64,000 nt of DNA from Myxococcus terminator_A. GTDB lineage: Bacteria > Myxococcota > Myxococcia > Myxococcales > Myxococcaceae. Made by a program: the position numbers and the translations under genes. The stretch spans positions 62,001-126,000 of the forward strand of contig JBLZWL010000075.1 of the NCBI GenBank assembly GCA_049194865.1, read 5' to 3'. Positions 24,556 through 32,583 of the stretch are shown here, in pieces (the first letter of the stretch is position 1; every line of letters starts with the position of its first letter). The notes beneath the pieces were generated by a model that saw only the letters and a list, made by a program, of their open reading frames with translations, was not told the origin of the DNA and ran no database searches.

Positions 24556-25803
24556 GTGAAGCTGGCCTGCTCCGTGCTCGTCGCGTTGCTCGTCGCCGGG
24601 TGCCCTGCTCCGAACCATCGGCATGACCTCCGGCTGCGCACGCTGCCCAACAGAGAGGGTGAGACGCGCTCGCTCGCGTTCTTCCAGTCGCTGGGGGTGC
24701 CTCTGTCCCCCGGGCATGGCGTGGAGCTGGTGGAGAACGGGCGCGTCTTCGACGTGCTCGAGGCGGAGATTCGCGCCGCGCGCTCCAGCATCCACATCGC
24801 CAGCTACATCTGGCGTCCGGGCGAGCCGTCGGAGCAGCTGGTGCGCGCGATTCGCGAGCGGCATCCCGGGGTGGCGTGTCGCGTGCTGGTGGACCCCTTG
24901 GGCAGCATCAATTTCGAGCCGGTGGGGCTGGTGCTGGCGAACGCGGGCTGCGAGGTGCGCACCTTCCGGCCGATACAGGGCGCGTTCGCGTCACTCGATG
25001 CGGCGCGCATCAAGACGCGCATGCACCGCAAGCTGGTGGTGCGTGACGGCGAGGTGGGCATCACCGGGGGCTTCGGCATCTGGAAGAGCTGGCTCGGCGA
25101 CGCGCAGGGCGAGGACTTCTGGCGCGACATGAGCGTGCGCGTCGAGGGGCCCGTCGTGCGCGACATGCAGGTGGCCTTCGCCCAGAACTGGCAGGAGGCG
25201 GGCGGGGACTTCCTGCCGGTGGAGGCGTTTCCGGAGCTGGCTGTCCGGGGTGGGGCTCGCGCGGGCTTCGTCGCGAGCACGCAGAACCGGTTCCTCTCCG
25301 ACGCGCGGCGGATGACGTTGCTCACCATCGCGGCGGCGCGGCGGCGGCTGTGGATCTCCAACTCGTACTTCATCCCCTCCGAGGCCATCAGCGACATGCT
25401 GCTGGAGAAGGTGAAGCAGGGCGTGGACGTGCGGGTGGTGGTGCCCGGGCGTCATCACGACATCGCGCCGGTGCACTCGGCGCAGCGCGCGACGTATGCG
25501 CGACTGCTGGAGGGCGGCGTGCGCATCTGGGAGTACGAGCTGTCGATGCTGCACTCGAAGACGATGCTCGTGGATGAGGACCTGTCCGTGGTGGGCTCGA
25601 CGAACCTGGACCCGCTGGCGCTGAGCACGTCGGACGAGTGCTCGCTGGTGGTGGAGGACGAGGCGCTGGCGGCCCAGCTCGCCGCCGCGTTCGAGAAGGA
25701 CCTGCGCCACTCACGTGAGATTCACTGGGATGGCTGGCGCAGGCGCGGCCTGTTGCAGCGCCTGGGCGAGCAGCTCCCCGGCTTCATCGGCGACTATCTC
25801 TGA
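24556..25803 (+). CDS. Phospholipase D / cardiolipin synthase-like lipoprotein
   Basis: 415 aa, GTG start. Short signal peptide with lipobox VAGC (Cys16). Two PLD domains carry the paired HKD motifs: MHRKLVVRDGEVGITGGFGI (His157, Lys159, Asp164) and LHSKTMLVDEDLSVVGSTNLD (His333, Lys335, Asp340). The ASYIWRPGEPSEQLVRAIRER and ISNSYFIPSEAISDMLLEKVKQGVDVRVVVPG blocks are typical of cardiolipin-synthase-type PLDs. ClsA enzymes have N-terminal membrane helices instead; the lipid anchor here suggests a periplasmic or surface phospholipid transferase or hydrolase, perhaps acting on prey or self lipids. Convergent with the next gene. Confidence 0.87.
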   Translation: MKLACSVLVALLVAGCPAPNHRHDLRLRTLPNREGETRSLAFFQSLGVPLSPGHGVELVENGRVFDVLEAEIRAARSSIHIASYIWRPGEPSEQLVRAIRERHPGVACRVLVDPLGSINFEPVGLVLANAGCEVRTFRPIQGAFASLDAARIKTRMHRKLVVRDGEVGITGGFGIWKSWLGDAQGEDFWRDMSVRVEGPVVRDMQVAFAQNWQEAGGDFLPVEAFPELAVRGGARAGFVASTQNRFLSDARRMTLLTIAAARRRLWISNSYFIPSEAISDMLLEKVKQGVDVRVVVPGRHHDIAPVHSAQRATYARLLEGGVRIWEYELSMLHSKTMLVDEDLSVVGSTNLDPLALSTSDECSLVVEDEALAAQLAAAFEKDLRHSREIHWDGWRRRGLLQRLGEQLPGFIGDYL

Positions 25804-25836
25804 GCCATCCGGGGCGCGCGGCGCGGGGCGCTCCGG

Positions 25837-26487
25837 TCAGAAGCGGAAGGTGGCCCCCATCTGGACGAGCGGCTCCACCGCGTCCTCGTTCTCGACCTTG
25901 TCCACGATGTCGCTGCCCGAGCAGGACCAGAAGAAGCAGAGGTCGGGCGGGCGCGTGGTCTCTGTCCGGAGATGGGTGGACTGCGCTCCCGCGCCCAACG
26001 ACACGAGCCACCTGTTCCCCAGTGGGTGGGAATAACCCACGAGCCCCGCCAGCGACTTGCGGGTCGCCTCCGTGTTGTTGTCCACGTCGATGAGGGTGTA
26101 GCTCGCCTGCGCCGACATGAAGAAGCCATGGAAGGTCTGCTCGCTGCCGAGGAAGACGCGGCTGCCGACCTGGAAGCCGATGGCGTTGAAGTCCAGGCCT
26201 GCATGCGGGCCGCCGTACACCGTGAGGTGGGGCAGCATCTGCCGCTCCATGTTCACCACGAGGGCAGGGGTCTCCGCGAAGCCCGCGTCCACTCTGTGCG
26301 AGTGGCCGCGAAGCCCGATGTTGAGCGCGGTGAGCCACGACGCGGGGCCGTGGCTCAAGTCCTCGCTACGGTGGCTCGTGTCCTCGCTGGGGAGCGGTGG
26401 GGCCGAGAGGTCGTCCTGGGCGAACGCCATGAGCGGAGTGGTGACGAGCCCCGCGAGGATGCCGAGTCGACGGAGAGGGCATTTCAT
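25837..26487 (-). CDS. Predicted outer-membrane beta-barrel protein
   Basis: 216 aa from ATG 26487 (MKCPLRRLGILAGLVTTPLMAFAQ, signal peptide with AFA cleavage site). The mature part has alternating hydrophobic/polar strands (LTVYGGPHAGLDFNAIGFQVGSRVFLG, TFHGFFMSAQASYTLIDVDNN, WLVSLGAGAQSTHLRT) and ends GATFRF, the C-terminal aromatic that BAM recognises. Strand count suggests an 8-strand barrel. A Cys pair (CFFWSC) lies in a predicted loop. Function unknown; probably a small structural or adhesion barrel. Confidence 0.75.
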   Translation of the reverse strand: MKCPLRRLGILAGLVTTPLMAFAQDDLSAPPLPSEDTSHRSEDLSHGPASWLTALNIGLRGHSHRVDAGFAETPALVVNMERQMLPHLTVYGGPHAGLDFNAIGFQVGSRVFLGSEQTFHGFFMSAQASYTLIDVDNNTEATRKSLAGLVGYSHPLGNRWLVSLGAGAQSTHLRTETTRPPDLCFFWSCSGSDIVDKVENEDAVEPLVQMGATFRF

Positions 26488-26758
26488 GGCGGCGCCCCAA
26501 GGCAAGCGCTATGCCGGATGTAAACACGCGAGATGACGACATCCGGGGTGTGTGGCTTGCGCAGCGTTCTGCACAAGTGCGAAGTCCCCCTCGCCTCGCC
26601 GCGACGTCCCGGTGGCAGGTGCTTCGCCTCACGAGACCTGGGCTCCGCGTGAAACAATTCCGTCGGTCTCGCTCGACCCGCTCACGTGCGCCTCGACCTC
26701 CGCGTGGGGGAAGCCCGGAGTGAGACACGTCACGCGCGCGCATGGTAATGGCTGACGC

Positions 26759-27295
26759 ATGAGCATCCGTGACTTGGTGGGTAGGGCCGTCATCCGCGAG
26801 GTGCGGCCCGAGGATGACGTGGCGGTGGGGGAGCTGCTGGTCGAAGCCTTCACCACCCAGTACGCGAAGAAGCTCCCCGACGTCGTCTACACCGACGAGC
26901 GCAAGCGGGAGCTGCGGGATGTGGCCGCTCGCCGCAAGATCGCCTCGCTGCTCGTGGCCGAGCTGGATGGCGAAGTCGTGGGCACCGTGGCGCTCTTCCC
27001 CCCTGGCGCTCCTGGCTCCGAAGCCTGGCTGCCTCGCGCCGCGGACCTGCGCGGACTGGCCACCGCCGTGAAGCTCCATGGCGCCGGTCTGGCTCAGCCC
27101 CTGCTCGATGCCGCGGAGGCGCTGGCTCGACGCTGGGAGGTCGACGCCGTGTGCCTGCATGTGCGGCGCGGGGCGACGGGCGTCGCTCGCATGTACATGG
27201 CCCGTGGCTACGCGCGCGAGCCCTCGGGCGACCTGGACCTGCCCTCCGTGTACCTGGAGGCGTATGTGCTGCGCCTGAATCAGACGATGCACTAG
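26759..27295 (+). CDS. GNAT family N-acetyltransferase
   Basis: 178 aa. GNAT fold is recognisable: IREVRPEDDVAVGELLVEAF at the start (strand 1, helix 1), SLLVAELDGEVVGTVALFPPG (strands 2-4), LHGAGLAQPLLDAAEALARRWEVDAVCLHV where the acetyl-CoA pyrophosphate loop lies but without a good Q/RxxGxG/A, and ARMYMARGYAREP near the end (typical xxYxxxGF). The A-loop deviation weakens cofactor-binding confidence. Substrate is unknown. Isolated gene followed by a hairpin. Confidence 0.75.
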   Translation: MSIRDLVGRAVIREVRPEDDVAVGELLVEAFTTQYAKKLPDVVYTDERKRELRDVAARRKIASLLVAELDGEVVGTVALFPPGAPGSEAWLPRAADLRGLATAVKLHGAGLAQPLLDAAEALARRWEVDAVCLHVRRGATGVARMYMARGYAREPSGDLDLPSVYLEAYVLRLNQTMH

Positions 27296-27309
27296 GCGAG
27301 CCCCCGGGC

Positions 27310-27350
27310 CTGATGACAGCGGTCATCAGCCCCCCGACGTCTGTCATCAG
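27310..27350 (+). terminator. Hairpin plus extra GTCATCAG copy
   Basis: CTGATGAC (27310-27317) and GTCATCAG (27322-27329) form a perfect 8-bp stem with a 4-base loop just after the GNAT stop. GTCATCAG occurs again at 27343-27350. It may be a terminator, though the third copy also suggests a protein-binding site ahead of the next gene. Confidence 0.45.
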
Positions 27351-27515
27351 CCCCGCCCCTGTTTCGGGCCTGGCCTCACGTGTTTCCTCCGTGGTTCCAG
27401 GGACTTGGCTCGCGGCCTCCTGCATGGAGCCCCTGGCACACCATGTGCTCAAGGGTCCTGCATCGGCGGACCTCACCCGGTCCCTTCGCCACCCATCCCC
27501 CCGAGGAACATCGTC

Positions 27516-28661
27516 ATGGCGCTCTCCCCCATCTCCCGCCCCGTTGGTTCCTTCCCGGCTCCCTCGCTGTCCCCCCGCGCGGAGCAGTCGTCGCAGGCAC
27601 TTCCCCCGCGCACGAAGGAGTCCTCGGTCCAGTCCCTCTTCCAGAAGGACGGCTTCGAGGCCGCCGGGGGCCTCAAGAGCGCCGAGGGGCTCCAGCAGCT
27701 CGTGAAGATGCTCGCCTCGCAGGTGCAGGCCCTGGGCGAGCTGGCGCAGGCGCTCGGAGTCGACAAGGGCGGCGCGGGCAAGCTCGGCGACATGGGTGCC
27801 CAGCCTCGCGTCGGCGGAGCGCGGAGCCCGGGCGTGCAGGGTGAGGGCGCGCCGAGCTTCGGCGGGCTCGACGGGGCCCAGCAGGCCGGGCTCTCGTCCT
27901 TCGACGGCGGAGTCCCGGACCTGGGCGCGGAGGGCGCGGACTTCGGCGGCATCCCGGACCTGGGCGCCGAGAGCAGCATCCCTGACTCCATGCTCCCCCC
28001 GATGCCGGGCGCGCCCGTCTCCGCTCAGAAGGCCCTCGCCAGCACGCCCACCGAGCAGCCCGCCCTGGGCGGCGCGCCCGTCGACGCGAGCCAGAAGGCC
28101 GCGCAGTCCAACGGCGTGAAGAAGGACGGCAACACCCTCACGCTCAACAACGACGGCAACAAGCCGATGACCGTGAACTTCACCCCCAACGCGGGCGAGA
28201 AGGCCGTCGACTCCATCACCCTGCAGCCCGGCGAGAACCGCACGGTGAAGTTCCCCGAGGGCTGGTCCGGCAACTTCCGCACCGACACCGGCGACGGAAA
28301 GAACGCCACGCTGGGTGAGGTGAAGTTCAACGGCGGACACGGCCAGACGTACTACGACGTCAGCTACATCGAGGGCCACAACACCGCCATGACGATGGCC
28401 CCGGAGAGCGGCGGCCGGAAGTCCGGCACGCTCGACAACCTGCTCGCCTCCGCCCCCGACGCCGTGAAGGCCAAGGGCGCGGACGGCTCCGCGTACGGCA
28501 TCAAGAAGACCACCACCTCGGATGTGCAGGACTCGTCGGTGGTAGACTTCTTCCGCAAGCACGTCGGCGCGGACCAGGGCTACGTCATCCCCAAGGACGA
28601 CGCGAGCACGCTGGGAAGCGGTGACAGCAACCTCGTTGTTCACTTGAAGAACCTGACCTGA
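27516..28661 (+). CDS. Effector-like protein with C-terminal beta-rich domain
   Basis: 381 aa from ATG 27516 (GAGGAAC upstream). No signal peptide. The N-terminus (MALSPISRPVGSFPAPSLSP, then Ser/Pro-rich, then LFQKDGFEAAGG) resembles the disordered leader and DGFE motif seen on many myxobacterial proteins presumed exported by a signal-less route. A helical stretch (SAEGLQQLVKMLASQVQALGELAQALG, 53-79) and a Gly-rich linker precede a C-terminal domain of about 170 residues (NGVKKDGNTLTLNNDGNKPM through TYYDVSYIEGHNTAMTM) that looks like a beta-sandwich, faintly like thaumatin-type folds. Function unknown; effector status is inference from composition and neighbours. Confidence 0.7.
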   Translation: MALSPISRPVGSFPAPSLSPRAEQSSQALPPRTKESSVQSLFQKDGFEAAGGLKSAEGLQQLVKMLASQVQALGELAQALGVDKGGAGKLGDMGAQPRVGGARSPGVQGEGAPSFGGLDGAQQAGLSSFDGGVPDLGAEGADFGGIPDLGAESSIPDSMLPPMPGAPVSAQKALASTPTEQPALGGAPVDASQKAAQSNGVKKDGNTLTLNNDGNKPMTVNFTPNAGEKAVDSITLQPGENRTVKFPEGWSGNFRTDTGDGKNATLGEVKFNGGHGQTYYDVSYIEGHNTAMTMAPESGGRKSGTLDNLLASAPDAVKAKGADGSAYGIKKTTTSDVQDSSVVDFFRKHVGADQGYVIPKDDASTLGSGDSNLVVHLKNLT

Positions 28662-28698
28662 GCCGCCTCGACGCTCCCGCGTCGACCCCCTCGACCCC

Positions 28699-29937
28699 AT
28701 GAGCGTCCGCTGGCCCCAGAATGTCCCCCGACCCGGTGCCCCCGCTCCTCGGCAGGCCCGGGAGGAGGCCGCTCGCGAGCAGGCCAAGCCCGCTGAAGCC
28801 AGGTCCTCGAACAAGCCCACCGCGAAGGGCCCCACCACCGGGAAGCCGGCGACCCCAGGACGCGCCGGCGCCCGCCCCCCCGAGGGCGAAAAGGACAGCG
28901 CGCAGGGTGGAGTCCATCGCGATGGGATGGACTCCGGCACCCAGCGCGGCTCGGCGGAGGGCCTGGCTGGTGGCTCCCCTCGTGGCACTCCGGAAGGGCT
29001 GGCACCCGGTACCGCCCGAGGTGCCACCTCCGCCTCCCTCAACGCACAGTCCACCCCGAGTCCCGCGCAGGCGCAGCAGCTCCCGGACGCCGCGAAGCTC
29101 GCGCGTCAGGCGCCCACCGCCTCCCCCGAGTCCCCGCGCGAGCGCGACGTCGCGGAGCAGGGGCCTCGCGAGGAGGCTCGCGGTGCGCTCGATGGTCGCG
29201 CCATGTTGCGCGGCGCCGTGCTGGAGCGGCTCGTCCGAGGGCTCGCCGAAGTCGAACAGAAGCTGGCCACGTTCCTGGAGAACCCCGGTCGCCAGGGCGT
29301 CGTCACCGTCCCGGTGGTCCTCAGCGAGAGCTCCATCACGTTCGAGTTCTGGAGGCTCGTCAGCGTCGCGTCCGACGACCGGAACTTCCTGTGCCACTCG
29401 CTCGGCTTGCCCGCCACCGCGGACGACGCGCTGCTGCTCCAGACGCTCCGCGAGGAAGTCCACGCGGCCTTCGACGAGTTCCAGCGCTCACCTTCCGGCA
29501 AGCAGTCCCGCGCGCGCTACGAAGAGGTGCTGGCCCGCTACGAGGCGGCGCGAATCCAGCCCGTCATCTCCGGCCACGACAGCGGCCCGCTCGTGGCCGA
29601 GTGCGCCCGCCTCAACCTCCCTTGCGAGCTGGGTTTCACCCGCTCGCTGCTGCTGTCTCCGTTGCAGCTCGCGGTCGCGCTGTTTCCGGAGGAGGGAACG
29701 GCGACGCAGGTGATGGTCGCCGGCCTGACGCTGCCGCAGCTCGGCGCGCTGGTGGGCCATCTGCGCCGCCTCAACCCGATGCTCAACAACGCGCAGGTGC
29801 GGCAGTTCCTGCTGCGCGCCGCCACGGACCTCAAGAACGCGCTTCGCAAGCCGCTGGGTGACGCGGAGGTGGAGCGCGTGCAGGAGCTGGCCAGGCAGCT
29901 CTTGAGACTCCAAGCCATGGCGATGCTCCACGTCTGA
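28699..29937 (+). CDS. Hypothetical protein with disordered N-terminus
   Basis: 412 aa, ATG 37 bp after the previous stop, so probably cotranscribed, although no clear ribosome binding site is present. Residues 1-165 are Pro/Ala/Gly/Arg-rich and likely unstructured. Residues 165-412 are mainly helical (LRGAVLERLVRGLAEVEQKLATFLE, ALLLQTLREEVHAAFDEFQRS, MLNNAQVRQFLLRAATDLKNALRKPLGDAEVERVQELARQLLRL). No signal peptide, membrane segment or known domain. The pairing with the upstream effector-like gene suggests a secreted partner, chaperone or second effector; this is a guess. Confidence 0.65.
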   Translation: MSVRWPQNVPRPGAPAPRQAREEAAREQAKPAEARSSNKPTAKGPTTGKPATPGRAGARPPEGEKDSAQGGVHRDGMDSGTQRGSAEGLAGGSPRGTPEGLAPGTARGATSASLNAQSTPSPAQAQQLPDAAKLARQAPTASPESPRERDVAEQGPREEARGALDGRAMLRGAVLERLVRGLAEVEQKLATFLENPGRQGVVTVPVVLSESSITFEFWRLVSVASDDRNFLCHSLGLPATADDALLLQTLREEVHAAFDEFQRSPSGKQSRARYEEVLARYEAARIQPVISGHDSGPLVAECARLNLPCELGFTRSLLLSPLQLAVALFPEEGTATQVMVAGLTLPQLGALVGHLRRLNPMLNNAQVRQFLLRAATDLKNALRKPLGDAEVERVQELARQLLRLQAMAMLHV

Positions 29938-29993
29938 AGTCGGCGCGGCGCGGAACGTGGCGCCCCAGCTCCGTCACGGCGTCGAGCTGCACG

Positions 29994-30151
29994 GACACGA
30001 GCAGCGCCTCGGTCTCCGCGCGCTCGGCCTTCGACTCCCTCCATCGACACGAGCAGCGCCTCGGTCTCCCGCGCGCTCAGCCTTCGACGCCCTCCACCGA
30101 CACGAGCAGCGCTTTGGTCTCCCGCACGCTCGGCCGTTGACTCCCTCCCCC
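29994..30151. repeat. 52-53-bp tandem repeat, three copies, non-coding
   Basis: Units start GACACGAGCAGCGC at 29994, 30046 and 30099 and end near 30151, about 90% alike by eye. They lie between convergent genes. Read on the minus strand each unit gives a peptide like ETEALLVSVEGVEG, but the frame is interrupted between units, so this may be the remains of a coding repeat downstream of the cysteine protease. Confidence 0.75.
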
Positions 30152-30206
30152 CGGCGCTCCGACAGCGCGATGCGCGTCGGGCCGTGAGGGAGGTGCCCGG
30201 CTCAGC

Positions 30207-31130
30207 TCAGGAAGACTCGCGGGCGTAGTTCGCCTTGGCCCGGGAGCCGCCACCCTCGGTGTTGCCGAGCGCCGCGGCCTTCTGGCCACCCTGCTCCGCG
30301 CGCTGCGCCTCGGTGGTGCCCTCGGCCTTCTCGACGACGAGCATTCCGCCGCTCTGGTGCTCGCGCCAGCTGGTGCCCACCGCGTCCTCCAGCTCGCCCG
30401 CCTCCAGGGAGACGCTCTTGCCGGTGCCAGGGTCCTTCACCTTGTACTTGCCCTGCTCGTCCTTGCCCTCGACGGTGACCCAGTGCGCGCGGCCCTTGCC
30501 CGCGTCCTTCGCCGTCGGGTCCACCTTGTTGGAGTCCACCAGCACGGCGGCCTTGCCGTCGCGCTTCAGGGCCTCGTCCATCATGCCCCGGTCGAACGAG
30601 GTGGCGCTCTGGGTCACCTGCGCGCCCTCGTGCGCAATCATGTTGGACAGCTCGTGCGCCGTCGTCCCGCCGCCGTCCGTGAAGCGCGACTCCAGAGCGT
30701 CCATCGCCTCTTCCTTCGTGGCGGCGCCCTGCGTCTCGGTTCCGCGCGACTTGCCCAGCATCATCGCCACCGCGGAGCCGCAGTTGGAGTCCTTGGTCTG
30801 CTCGACCACGGAGGCGTCCTTGTCCCAACCGCCAATCTCCGGCGCGGCCTGCGTCTGGGACAAGTCACTCACGCAGCCGACGGCGTTGGCCGTGGCGGGA
30901 GAGGACTCACCCGAGGTGGCGGTGGCGGCGGAGAAGAGGTTCGTCAACGCGCGCCCGATTGCCTCCTGCGCGGCGAACGTGTCCGAGGGCGCCTCCACCG
31001 GCGTCGCGGCGGACGAGGTCTGCTTCTGGGCCTCCACGGCCTGCCCCTCGACGGGGATGCGCGGTACACCGGAGCGTGACTGCTCGACGACGGTGGTCCG
31101 CACCAGATTCGGGGGGAGGCTGACACTCAC
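30207..31130 (-). CDS. C39-like cysteine protease, effector-like (no signal peptide)
   Basis: 307 aa from GTG 31130, preceded by AGGAG at 7 bases; a GTG at 31148 has no such site. The N-terminal 100 residues are low-complexity (Ser/Thr/Pro) without a signal peptide. The papain-like C39 family catalytic set is intact: Cys117 in TKDSNCGSAVAMMLG, His216 in GRAHWVTVEGKD and Asp233 in YKVKDPGTGKSVS. The C-terminal 45 residues are polar and repetitive. C39-like peptidases usually process leader peptides, but free-standing ones lacking a transporter can be toxins or effectors. It shares strand with the adjacent kinase and FHA-sigma54 genes, but a 63-bp gap leaves operon status open. Confidence 0.78.
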   Translation of the reverse strand: MSVSLPPNLVRTTVVEQSRSGVPRIPVEGQAVEAQKQTSSAATPVEAPSDTFAAQEAIGRALTNLFSAATATSGESSPATANAVGCVSDLSQTQAAPEIGGWDKDASVVEQTKDSNCGSAVAMMLGKSRGTETQGAATKEEAMDALESRFTDGGGTTAHELSNMIAHEGAQVTQSATSFDRGMMDEALKRDGKAAVLVDSNKVDPTAKDAGKGRAHWVTVEGKDEQGKYKVKDPGTGKSVSLEAGELEDAVGTSWREHQSGGMLVVEKAEGTTEAQRAEQGGQKAAALGNTEGGGSRAKANYARESS

Positions 31131-31193
31131 GGGGGGGCTCCTGGGCACAAGGGGGAGTGTGGACCCCCATCCTACCTGGAAACCGGCCCGGCG

Positions 31194-32567
<1,374 letters not shown>

Positions 32568-32583
32568 CCGTCAGTCGCGAGTC

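Noticed and set aside
29994..30151. CRISPR-like repeat array
   Set aside because: Units are directly joined with no spacers and only three copies.
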